DNA of 49,707 nt, taken from NCBI GenBank assembly GCA_964478735.1, contig CAYZJB010000028.1, forward strand, positions 1 to 49,707, given 5' to 3'. The notes under the pieces were generated by a model that had not been told where the DNA came from, did no database searches, and saw only the letters and a list, made by a program, of their open reading frames with translations. Positions 1 to 7,900 of this stretch are shown one piece after another. The position numbers were made by a program, and so were the translations under genes. The stretch comes from CAYZJB01 sp964478735. GTDB taxonomy: Bacteria > CLD3 > SB21. Each line of letters starts with the position of its first letter. The stretch's first letter is position 1.

Positions 1-41
1 TGCGGCGGACAGATAACGTACGCTTAACCGCGTTGTTAGAC
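1..41 (+). repeat. Right end of an integron attC-like site
   Basis: The window opens with a GC-rich stretch ending TTGTTAGACA, with the 7-mer GTTAGAC at 35-41. This fits the R' core consensus GTTRRRY, and the ending resembles that of aadA-type cassette attC sites. The left half lies outside the window, so pairing cannot be checked. The MOSC gene begins 52 bases further on, a normal distance for a cassette gene. It is supported mainly by the better preserved sites at 1377-1460 and 1870-1931. Confidence 0.4.
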
Positions 42-92
42 AGTTACATGGTCACAAAAAAATAGAACCGAATAGAACTTCGACAGCGTCAC

Positions 93-815
93 ATGGAACT
101 AGGACGAATTCGTGCCATCTTTCGTTACCCGGTCAAATCAATGGCCGGAGAGTCACTGGATGTTGCAAGCCTGGGTTGGCATGGCCTTGCGGGCGATCGC
201 AGGTTGGCTTTTCGACGACTCGCCGAAAAAAGCGGATTTCCATGGCTGTCCGCGAGCAAACTGCCGCAGTTGCTCCTGTATCAACCTTTCGGGCTCGACC
301 GCGACACTCCCGAGTCACTCCCCACGCACGTTCGTACGCCGGACGGGAAAGAGTACGAACTCCGAAGCGACGAACTCCGAAAGGATGTTTCGAACCGGTA
401 CGGCAGCGAGGTCGAATTGATGAATCTCAAACACGGCATTTTCGACGAAGCTTGTATTTCGATAATCAGCCTCGGCACCGTACATGGTATCGCGCGTGAA
501 TCTGGCCGAGACCTCGACCATCGCAGATTTCGACCCAACATCGTGCTCGAAACAGACGGCGTTGGGCCGTTTGAGGAAGACCGATGGGTGGACCGGACGT
601 TGACGTTCGGTGATGAACACAGCGGGGCAGCCGTCAAGATCACGATGAGGGACGAGCGATGTGTCATGGTCAATCTGGACCCGGACACAGCCGAGCGAGA
701 TGCTGAAGTGATGAAGACCGTCGTTCGGTTGAACGAGAATTACGCAGGCATATACGGCACGGTGGTCAGGACGGGTGAGCTACGCGTCGGTCAAGTCGTG
801 ACCCTGGGAGAGTAG
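93..815 (+). CDS. MOSC domain-containing protein
   Basis: A 240-residue protein with an MOSC N-terminal beta-barrel (about residues 1-90, opening IRAIFRYPVKSMAGE) followed by a MOSC domain (about 110-240). The family Cys is present at residue 190 in DERCVMVNLDP, the equivalent of the sulfur-carrying Cys of MOSC proteins related to molybdenum-cofactor sulfurase C-termini. Family members pass sulfur to metal cofactors or act as molybdoenzymes on N-hydroxylated substrates; the substrate here cannot be told. The ATG at 93 has no strong ribosome binding site. It stands alone, 89 bases before the DUF4160 gene and just after an attC-like end, so it may be a cassette gene. The family is clear; the specific role is not. 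Confidence 0.85.
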   Translation: MELGRIRAIFRYPVKSMAGESLDVASLGWHGLAGDRRLAFRRLAEKSGFPWLSASKLPQLLLYQPFGLDRDTPESLPTHVRTPDGKEYELRSDELRKDVSNRYGSEVELMNLKHGIFDEACISIISLGTVHGIARESGRDLDHRRFRPNIVLETDGVGPFEEDRWVDRTLTFGDEHSGAAVKITMRDERCVMVNLDPDTAERDAEVMKTVVRLNENYAGIYGTVVRTGELRVGQVVTLGE

Positions 816-903
816 GAAATGGTAAGCGCATCAGGGTGATGCCAATCGTTTTGTGGTTTTGAATATGGCTTTCTCTATTGGATCCTGAGTATTATATTGA
901 GCC

Positions 904-1146
904 GTGCCGACGATATTACGGGTTAAGGGCTATCGCTTTTTCTTCTTTAGCCGGGAAGGCAATGAGCCACCGCACATTCACGTTGACCAGGCTGAGCGTT
1001 ATGCGAAATTCTGGCTTCAACCGCTCCAGTTGGCACAATCTGATGGGTTTCGCAGCGGAGAGATAGCAGAACTGCGGCGAGTAATCGAAGAAAACAGAAA
1101 TTTGTTTCAGGAGAAATGGAATGAGTACTTTGGAAGTAAGAGTTGA
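904..1146 (+). CDS. DUF4160 family protein
   Basis: An 80-residue protein starting at GTG, where the family alignment begins (MPTILRVKGYRFFFFSREG). The DUF4160 signature is clear: N-terminal RFFFFS, then EPPHIHVDQAERYAKFWLQP, then a C-terminal amphipathic helix ending EKWNEYF. The function of DUF4160 is not established. The gene nearly always sits beside DUF2442, as here with a 26-base overlap, and the pair has been proposed as a toxin-antitoxin-like unit. It lies just before an attC-like repeat, and cassette arrays often carry such small two-gene modules. The GTG is chosen because the first residues match the family and no ATG lies in frame upstream. Confidence 0.85.
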   Translation: MPTILRVKGYRFFFFSREGNEPPHIHVDQAERYAKFWLQPLQLAQSDGFRSGEIAELRRVIEENRNLFQEKWNEYFGSKS

Positions 1147-1363
1147 GCCCCGAATAGTGCATTTATCGTTTACCCAGGACGCACTCAAAGTCATACTGGC
1201 TGATGGCCGTGAAGTTTCGGCTCCACTGGAGTGGTTCCCGCGTTTGCGAGATGCGAACGACCAACAGCGTCAAGATTGGCGTTTGATCGGTCGTGGCATC
1301 GGAATTCACTGGGAAGAGATCGATGAAGACATCTCGGTCAAAAGCTTACTCGCCGCAGAGTGA
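1121..1363 (+). CDS. DUF2442 family protein
   Basis: An 80-residue protein with the DUF2442 pattern: a short beta-rich N-terminus (VHLSFTQDALKVILADGREVSAPLEWFPRL would be the core) followed by WRLIGRGIGIHWEEIDEDISV near the end. The ATG at 1121 overlaps the DUF4160 gene by 26 bases; the ribosome site AGGAGA lies inside the upstream gene, so the two are translationally coupled. DUF2442 proteins are small, of unproven biochemistry, and regularly partnered with DUF4160; a regulatory or antitoxin role is a hypothesis only. The stop at 1361-1363 is followed after 13 bases by the attC-like element, as expected for the end of a cassette. Confidence 0.85.
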   Translation: MSTLEVRVEPRIVHLSFTQDALKVILADGREVSAPLEWFPRLRDANDQQRQDWRLIGRGIGIHWEEIDEDISVKSLLAAE

Positions 1364-1376
1364 TTCTATCAAAACC

Positions 1377-1460
1377 ACCTAACTCAGCGGCTTCGGCGGA
1401 CGTTCAAGTATGTGTGAAAATTTAGATATTGGTGTCGCCGCCGAGCCACAATCGTTATAC
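1377..1460 (+). repeat. attC-like inverted-repeat element (first complete copy)
   Basis: It begins with ACCTAAC at 1377-1383, matching the R'' consensus RYYYAAC. An inner arm at 1389-1401 pairs imperfectly with 1434-1447 (GGCTTCGGCGGAC against GTCGCCGCCGAGCC). It ends with GTTATAC at 1454-1460, one base off the R' consensus GTTRRRY. About 84 bases long, it falls within the usual attC range. The left part (1371-1409) recurs at 1864-1902. It sits between the DUF2442 stop and the VOC gene start, where a cassette boundary belongs. The degenerate right core suggests an old or inactive site. Confidence 0.45.
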
Positions 1461-1487
1461 AGCCCAACACACGCAAGAGTAGGCGTC

Positions 1488-1849
1488 ATGAACCAAAGCG
1501 AACCAGTGACGACATTTGGTCCACCGGTCCCGGAATTACCGGTCGCTGACGTTGAACGCGCCCGGCAGCATTATCGGGATGCGCTTGGCTTCAAGATCGG
1601 CTGGCTTTACCCGGGAAACGAAATTGGCGCCGTGTCACGCGGTGATACAACAATCTTCTTCCGAAGAAGAAACGAGCCATTTGAGCCGTCGTTCACTGGA
1701 TTTTTGCGGCAGATATCGACGCCACGTACAACGAGCTACGCTCGTTGGGTGCGCGGATCGTTGAGCCTCTGGAGAAGAAGCCGTGGGGACTGCGTCAGTT
1801 CATTGTCGAGGACGTCGATGGTCACCGCTTTTACTTCCACTGCGACTGA
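1488..1849 (+). pseudogene. VOC (glyoxalase/bleomycin-resistance fold) protein, frameshifted
   Basis: From the ATG at 1488 the frame reads a VOC N-terminal half: VPELPVADVERARQHYRDAL, then GNEIGAVSRGDTTIFFRR. Near base 1690 the match jumps to the next frame, which continues as VHWIFAADIDATYNELRSLG, then KPWGLRQFIVEDVDGHRFYF, and stops at 1849. One missing base around 1689-1691 explains this. Repaired, the protein would be about 120 residues, normal for a single-module VOC protein. The unshifted frame runs to 1865 but yields a meaningless Arg/Ser-rich tail. VOC proteins bind metals or antibiotics and are common cassette cargo; attC-like elements flank this one. A sequencing error is possible. 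Confidence 0.7.
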
Positions 1850-1869
1850 ATCAAGCGCAGACTAAAACC

Positions 1870-1931
1870 ACCTCACTCAGCGACCCAGTGGATGTTCAAG
1901 TGCAAGACAATGCCAGTCCGCGGCGTTAGGC
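1870..1931 (+). repeat. attC-like element (second complete copy)
   Basis: It starts at ACCTCAC (1870-1876), a one-base variant of the R'' consensus, and ends with a perfect R' core, GTTAGGC, at 1925-1931. The left part repeats that of the copy at 1371-1409: AAAACCACCT, then ACTCAGCG, and GTTCAAGT after a variable stretch. At 62 bases it is within the attC size range. It lies directly after the VOC gene and 16 bases before the next ribosome site and ATG. This arrangement of gene, repeat, gene is the main reason for reading the region as cassettes. Confidence 0.5.
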
Positions 1932-1947
1932 ATCCAAAAGAGGAATC

Positions 1948-2043
1948 ATGAAAACCGGACGTTTCCGCCAATCGCTGACAATTCTTTTCAAACATGAGTT
2001 ATTTTTTTCCGCAAAAGTAAGTAATCCCAATGCTGTACCCTGA
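1948..2043 (+). CDS. Possible 31-residue leader peptide
   Basis: A short frame opens at ATG 1948, preceded by a good ribosome site (AAGAGGAATC), and closes at TGA 2041-2043, overlapping the start of the next gene by 14 bases. The peptide is basic then hydrophobic (MKTGRFRQSLTILFKH...) and matches no family I recognise. It is the first translatable frame after the attC-like core, so it could be a leader that couples translation into the downstream membrane-protein gene, which has a weak ribosome site of its own. It could equally be chance or a remnant. Confidence is low. Confidence 0.25.
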   Translation: MKTGRFRQSLTILFKHELFFSAKVSNPNAVP

Positions 2044-2518
2044 ACTCACTGAGTATTTTGCCGCCGAAAGGCAGGGCGGCTTCCTGCTGGTTGGTTTGGC
2101 CCTGGCGGGCTTCGGATTCGCTGCGTTTCTGTGGGGCACACGCAGCCCTTTTCGAGCGATGGCCTGGCCGCTCGTTATTTTCGGCGCCCTCCAGATCGTG
2201 ATAGGCCTCACGGTCGCACTGCGGACCCCGGCACAGGTGGCTTCGCTCGAGCAGGGCCTGCAGACGTCGCAAGCGACGGTCCCTGTTGAAATCCAGCGCA
2301 TGAATACGGTCAACAGAAATTTTAATATCATGAAGGCGGTCGAGATCGCGTTCATCCTTATCGGACTCCTGTTGGCTACGCTGCTTCCGCATCCGGGTAC
2401 ATGGGCCGCCGTCGGTCTGGGTTTGCTTGTCGAAGCGGCGGTATTGCTGGTCTTCGACACGTTCGCCCATCAGCGCGCGCATGTCTACACGCAATGGCTG
2501 CAGGGCCTCGTTTTATGA
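2030..2518 (+). CDS. Conserved hypothetical membrane protein
   Basis: A 162-residue protein with four hydrophobic segments, at about residues 18-36, 44-62, 98-118 and 121-142. The two pairs are separated by a polar, probably extramembrane stretch (about 65-97, VALRTPAQVASLEQGLQTSQ...). The opening MLYPELTEYFAAERQGG and closing helices are not a family I can name. The ATG at 2030 lies inside the 31-residue frame above, suggesting translational coupling. No catalytic motif is visible. It sits between the last attC-like core and a secreted-protein gene, so it may be cassette cargo. The reading frame is convincing, with good membrane periodicity and no competing frame. Confidence 0.65.
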   Translation: MLYPELTEYFAAERQGGFLLVGLALAGFGFAAFLWGTRSPFRAMAWPLVIFGALQIVIGLTVALRTPAQVASLEQGLQTSQATVPVEIQRMNTVNRNFNIMKAVEIAFILIGLLLATLLPHPGTWAAVGLGLLVEAAVLLVFDTFAHQRAHVYTQWLQGLVL

Positions 2519-2558
2519 GCCCGAAAGTCGATGCGTCAGACGTTTCGGGAAAACAAAA

Positions 2559-3017
2559 ATGAGGTCCATTCCGGCCATCCTGGTTTTTTTCTTCTCCGCA
2601 ACCTTCACGGCGTTGCAGGAACCGATACTGAAAATCGAACTGGAAAAATCCGAAGATTCCATCGAGATCGTATCGATTCACGATACCACGTTCGTGACCG
2701 TCACCAGCAAAAGTGGAATCGGAGAAGCCCGAATGATACGGGTGCGTAACGAATGGCCGGCGCGTATCACGATCAGGTTGAAACTCGGCGGACTGGAATC
2801 GCTCGGCATGGACAACGGCCTTATCCATTTCGGTACCTCACTCTACCGGCCAAAGCAAACGGCGTACTGGAGGACGGGAAAGAGCGCTTCGGATGGTACG
2901 TTAGACGTCCGTATCACACGTACAAACGAAGCCATCGAGATCCTCGTACCCGGTGAAATGATGGAAGGAAACCCGGAATCGATCCGTTTCGCCTGGATCG
3001 ATTTTTTCAGGAACTAA
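2559..3017 (+). CDS. Small secreted protein of unknown function
   Basis: The frame is open further upstream, but the ATG at 2559 is preferred because it begins a clear signal peptide (MRSIPAILVFFFSATFTALQ), giving 152 residues. The mature part is rich in beta-type alternation (KIELEKSEDSIEIVSIHDTT, FVTVTSKSGIGEARMIRVRN) and looks like one beta-sandwich domain; no family, catalytic motif or lipobox is seen. It is predicted to be exported to the periplasm or outside. It lies 40 bases after the membrane-protein gene and 50 before the DUF1697 gene, so co-transcription is plausible. Confidence 0.6.
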   Translation: MRSIPAILVFFFSATFTALQEPILKIELEKSEDSIEIVSIHDTTFVTVTSKSGIGEARMIRVRNEWPARITIRLKLGGLESLGMDNGLIHFGTSLYRPKQTAYWRTGKSASDGTLDVRITRTNEAIEILVPGEMMEGNPESIRFAWIDFFRN

Positions 3018-3067
3018 AGACAAGTCATCATTATGACAAGCCGCCTGACGTTATGGGGGAATGAGGT

Positions 3068-3589
3068 ATGAGTATCGTCGTTTTCCTCCGTGGCGTCAAT
3101 GTCGGCGGTCACAGAAGATTCCGTCCCCGTGCCTTCGCCAAAAAGTTACGCGCCTTCGAGGTTGTGAATGTCGGGGCCGCCGGCACGTTTGTCGTGCGAA
3201 AGCCCGGATCGTTATCCAGGTTCCGCGCTGAATTATGCCGGAGGCTGCCGTTCGAAACGGAAATAGCGATTTGTAACGGCCGGGATATTCTTCGCCTCGA
3301 GACAGAGAACCCGTTTGGAGCCAACCGGTCACGCGCTCGCACGGTTCAATTCGTCAGCATCCTCTCGAAAGCCGGCCGCAAACAGGCTTCCTTTCCCATT
3401 TCCATTCCCCGGGAATGGTTCATCCGGCTCGTCTCATCCGGAAACCGCTTTGTCTTCGGAGAGTATCGCCGTCACATGAAAACGATCCGTTATCTTGGCC
3501 AGATCGATCAACGGGTCGGCGCTCCGGTAACGACACGCAACTGGAGCACGATCATCACGATCGCACGAGTTTTGAAAGACCGGGCGTAA
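3068..3589 (+). CDS. DUF1697 family protein
   Basis: A 173-residue protein opening VVFLRGVNVGGHRRFRPRAF, the hallmark RGxNVGG of DUF1697, followed by the usual beta-alpha repeats (FEVVNVGAAGTFVVRKPGS, LPFETEIAICNGRDILRLET) and a C-terminal NWSTIITI. The length is normal for the family, whose biochemical function is unknown. An AATGAGGT site precedes the ATG at 3068 closely. The conserved SGNVVF-like motif of many relatives is changed here to AGTFVV. It is the last rightward gene before the convergent metal-efflux operon. Confidence 0.85.
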   Translation: MSIVVFLRGVNVGGHRRFRPRAFAKKLRAFEVVNVGAAGTFVVRKPGSLSRFRAELCRRLPFETEIAICNGRDILRLETENPFGANRSRARTVQFVSILSKAGRKQASFPISIPREWFIRLVSSGNRFVFGEYRRHMKTIRYLGQIDQRVGAPVTTRNWSTIITIARVLKDRA

Positions 3590-3653
3590 TCTGGTCTGTA
3601 TAAGATGGGTTATTCCAAGATTGTTAACGGGCTTTCATGGGTTCATGCCCTTC

Positions 3654-4919
3654 CTAATGTTTATGTTCCGATTCGTTTTCACCGGCGTCCATTTTCATGT
3701 CACCGTGCTGGTGTCCGGACGGTGCACCGCTTTTCAACTGACTTTCCGAATCGATCAGGAACCCTCCGCTCGACGCCACTTCTTCGCCTTCATTCAGTCC
3801 AGAGAGCACCCGGTAGTTGCCGTTGTTTTTCTCGCCAAGTGTGATGTCTCGCATTTCAAACTGCCCCTCCGCCGTTTTGACCCATGCAACCTGACGTTTT
3901 CCGGTAAAAAGAACGGCCGTCGCAGGAATCGTCAGCGCTTCGCCGAGAGATTTCCGGAACGCCACCTCGCCGTACATCTGCGGTTTCAACAGTTGATGAA
4001 AATTTGAAAACTCCGAACGAATCTTGACGGTTCGCGTCTGAGGATTGACGACAGGATAGACGAACGTGACCCGTCCTTCGAATTCCCGATCGGGAAAGGC
4101 CGGTAACCGCAGCGTCACGGGATCGCCGGGTCGAACCATCGACTGGTCTTTATCGTAAATCTCGGCAAGATTCCACAAGACCGAGAGATCGGTGATTTCG
4201 AACAGCACGTCGCCTTCATTGACGTACTGGCCTTCCTGCAATTTTTTTTCAATGACCGTTCCGCCGATCGGCGAATGATACAACAACGTGTATTGAACCT
4301 GGCCGGTCTTCTCGAGTTCGCCGATCTGGTCGCCGGTAATTCCCATCAATTCGAGTTTCTTCCGCGCCGGGGCAACGAGCGTGTTTCCGCCGCCTTCCAG
4401 GGACGCAAGCGACGACTGCGACACCGCGACCAGAAACTCGCTCTGGGCTTGGACCAGGTCCGGACTGTAGATTTCGAAGAGCGGTTGGCCTTTTCGAACG
4501 TCATCTCCCGTCTTATCGACCAGGAGTTTTTCGATCCGGCCGTTGAACCTCGCGGTCACGAGTTTCCGGTTGGGTTCGGCATAATCCATGTAACTGTATG
4601 CGCTGATCGATCGGACAAACGGTTCTTTTTCCACCCGAACGGTGGCCACGTTGGCCAGCGTTTGTTCGAACGAACTAAGCCGGATCATGCCCGGCATGTC
4701 CTGCATTTTCGGTTCCGCCGAGGCCGTTTTCTTGACGAGGTCCATGTGGCAAATGGGACAGACCCCGGGACGGTCCGATACAACTTCCGGATGCATTGAA
4801 CACGTGTACATTTCTTTTTGCATCGCGTGGTCGGCATGTTCGTCACCGGACTTACCACAGGAAGCGATCCATAGAGAGCTGGTCACGATCAGACTCAGAA
4901 ATATGATAAATGATTTCAT
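3654..4919 (-). CDS. cusB: CusB-type RND periplasmic adaptor, lipoprotein with heavy-metal-binding domain
   Basis: Translation from 4919 gives 421 residues, with AAAGG about 9 bases upstream; an in-frame ATG at 4955 is less likely because it precedes the signal peptide. The lipobox IASC puts the lipidated Cys at residue 21. A heavy-metal-binding module follows (about 36-62: YTCSMHPEV, then CPICHMDLV, with C40, H43, C54, C57). Then come the adaptor hairpin, lipoyl, beta-barrel and membrane-proximal domains (about 75-385). The tail is His/Met-rich (GHQHGDMKMDAG, ending SEHKH), another likely metal site. It should link CusA to the outer-membrane channel and hand Cu(I)/Ag(I) to the pump. It is the last gene of the operon, 38 bases after cusA. 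Confidence 0.92.
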   Translation of the reverse strand: MKSFIIFLSLIVTSSLWIASCGKSGDEHADHAMQKEMYTCSMHPEVVSDRPGVCPICHMDLVKKTASAEPKMQDMPGMIRLSSFEQTLANVATVRVEKEPFVRSISAYSYMDYAEPNRKLVTARFNGRIEKLLVDKTGDDVRKGQPLFEIYSPDLVQAQSEFLVAVSQSSLASLEGGGNTLVAPARKKLELMGITGDQIGELEKTGQVQYTLLYHSPIGGTVIEKKLQEGQYVNEGDVLFEITDLSVLWNLAEIYDKDQSMVRPGDPVTLRLPAFPDREFEGRVTFVYPVVNPQTRTVKIRSEFSNFHQLLKPQMYGEVAFRKSLGEALTIPATAVLFTGKRQVAWVKTAEGQFEMRDITLGEKNNGNYRVLSGLNEGEEVASSGGFLIDSESQLKSGAPSGHQHGDMKMDAGENESEHKH

Positions 4920-4957
4920 GGCTATACCTTTCCATGTAAAATTTCGTGTTTTCATGG

Positions 4958-7900
4958 CTACCTCATCCACGCGGCCATTCGTGACAGTTCGAGCGTACCT
5001 TTTTTCAACGCCCGCTCTTTCATCATGGCAAAAAGAATCGGCGTGACGACGAGCACGTGGACGGCCGAGGTGAACAATCCGCCAATCATGGGCGCGGTGA
5101 GCGGTTTCATCACATCCGCCCCGGTTCCCGTTGCCCACATCACGGGGATGAGTCCGATCATCGCCACGCTCACGGTCATCAGTTTGGGCCGGAGTCGAAG
5201 TACGGCGCCTTCGATGGTCGCATCGTAAATGTCGCGGATCGTAACCGGCCCGCGCAGGCCCTTTTGATGGTCGCGGATCTTCCGGTCCAATGCTTCATGC
5301 AAGTAGACCACCATCACGACGCCGGTTTCGGTGGCGATGCCGTACAGCGCGATGAATCCGACCCAGACGGCGACCGAAAAATTATAACCGAGCATGTAGA
5401 TCATGTACATGCCGCCGATCAGGGCGAACGGAACGGACAACATGACGACAAGGGCTTCTTTGAAGTCGTGCAGCGTCATGTAGAGCAGCAAAAAAATGAT
5501 AAAAAACACAATGGGCATGATCATCGTAAGCGTTTGCTGGGCGCGCATTTTGTGTTCGTACTGCCCGCTCCACGTGTACGAGTATCCCGCGGGTAAATTC
5601 AGCTTCTCTTCGATGACTTTTTTTGCGTCTTTCATCACGCTGCCCATATCGCGGCCGCGGGTGTTCATAAACACGATCGACCGCAGCATGCCGTTCTCGC
5701 TGTTGATCATCGGGGGACCCGTCAGAACGTTGACGTCGGCCAGATAAGAAATAGGCAGAAACGTTCGCACGTTCGGCGACGATTCCATCAGCGAAAAACC
5801 GTTTGGCGGCGATTCGAATCCGGTCGCCATCGCGGAGGACCCGGAACCCACGCCGTCCATTCCCCCACCCATGCCGCCGCTCCGCCTGGATCCGCGGAAC
5901 GACGTACGTACGGTTGTCATGCCGCCCGATCCTGCCGTCGCCATATTGACCGGAACGATCAGGTTGCGTAATTCTTCGATATTGTCGCGAATTTCACGCG
6001 CATAGCGCATCCGGATGGGAAAGCGCATGCGGCCTTCGAGAACAAGGCCGAGATTCTGTCCGCCGATCGCCGTTTCGATGATGTCCTGAATGTCACCGAT
6101 ATTGACGCCGTACCTTGCTCCGATGTCGCGTTTCAATTGAATATCCAGATAAAGCCCGTTCTGCACGCGTTCCGCAACGACGTCGGCCGCGCCGTTGACG
6201 GTTTTCAAAATTTGCTCCGCTTTGATCGCGTAGGCCTCCAGCGTATCGAGATCGTCCCCGAAAATTTTGAACCCGATGTCCGTTCGCACACCGGTCGACA
6301 GCATGTTGATCCGGTTGATGATCGGCTGGGTCCATCCGTTCCGCACTCCAGGAATCTGCAGTTTCTGGTCCAACTCGCCGATGATGTCGGCTTTGGTCAC
6401 ACCGGGCCGCCATTGCTCCTTCGGTTTCAACATGATGATCGTTTCGATCATGCTGATCGGCGCGTTGTCCGTTGCGGTTTCCGCACGTCCGGCTTTGCCC
6501 AGCACGTGATGGACTTCCGGGACGGACCGTATGACCTGATCCTGCACTTGCATGATCCGGTTGACTTCCGTGATCGATGCGTTCGGCAGCGTGATCGGCA
6601 TGTACAGAATCGAGCCTTCATCCAGCGGCGGCATGAATTCCGATCCCGTATGGATGACCATGGGTACCGTGATCACGAGCGCGATCACGTTGATCGCAAT
6701 CGTGGTTTTGCGATACTTCAACACCCAGCGGATGATCGGTTCGTACAGCCGATTGGTCGTCCGCGTCACGACGTTTTCATCTTCCGACCGGAATTTTCCC
6801 CGCATCAGGAGCGTCATCAGTACCGGAATAAGCGTGATCACGACGGCCGCCGAGGCGATCATGACAAACGTTTTCGTAAACGCCAGCGGATGAAAGAGTT
6901 TTCCTTCCTGACCGGTCAACAGGAAAACGGGCAGGAACGACACGAGAATGATGAGTTCGGAGAAAAAGATCGCCCGGCCGACCTGTTTGGCCGAAAGGAT
7001 CGAAATTTCCTTGTACTCATCGGAGGTCAACTGCCCTTTTTCTTTCAATGCGTGCGCGATGTTACGGTACGCGTTTTCCACCATCACGATGGATGCGTCG
7101 ACGATGACCCCGATGGCGAGGATGATTCCGCCCAGACTCATGATATTGGACGTAATATCGAACACCCGCATCAGGATGAAGGAGATCAGCACCGACACGG
7201 GTATTTCAATAATGATGCGTACGATGCTGCGGAAATGAAGCAGAAAAATCGCCACCATGAGCGACACGGTTATGGACGCTTCGAGCAACGCACGATTCAG
7301 CGTCCAGACGGCCTCGTCGATCAACGTGCTGCGGTCGTACGACGCTTCGATGCGTACACCTGGCGGCAAGCCGGGATTGACTTCTTTCTCGATCCTTTCC
7401 TGCACGCGTTCAATGACGTCTTTCGCATTTTCGCCGTCCCGCATGACGATGATTCCTCCGACGGCCTGGCCTTCGCCGTTTTTTTCGAGCGATCCGCGCC
7501 GGATGTCCCCTCCGAGTTGCACCGTGGCAACGTTTTTGATCAGAATGGGAATACCGTTGGTGCCGCTGCGGATCATGGTATTCTCGATGTCGTCTTTGGA
7601 CTGGATGTAGCCCTGACCGCGGACGAAATATTCCGCGTCGCTGGATTCAATGATCTTTCCGCCGACCTCGTTATTGCTGCGCTGGATGGCGCCGACCACG
7701 TCGGCCACGCTCACGTTGTACGCGCGCAATTGCATCGGGTCGATATCGACCTGGTACTGTTTGACGTACCCTCCGACACTGGCCACTTCCGCGACGCCTT
7801 CCACGGACGCCAGTTTATATCGGATGTACCAATCCTGGATGGCCCGCAGCGTTCCGAGATCGTATGCTTCGCCTTCGACCGTGTACCAGAAGACGTGACC

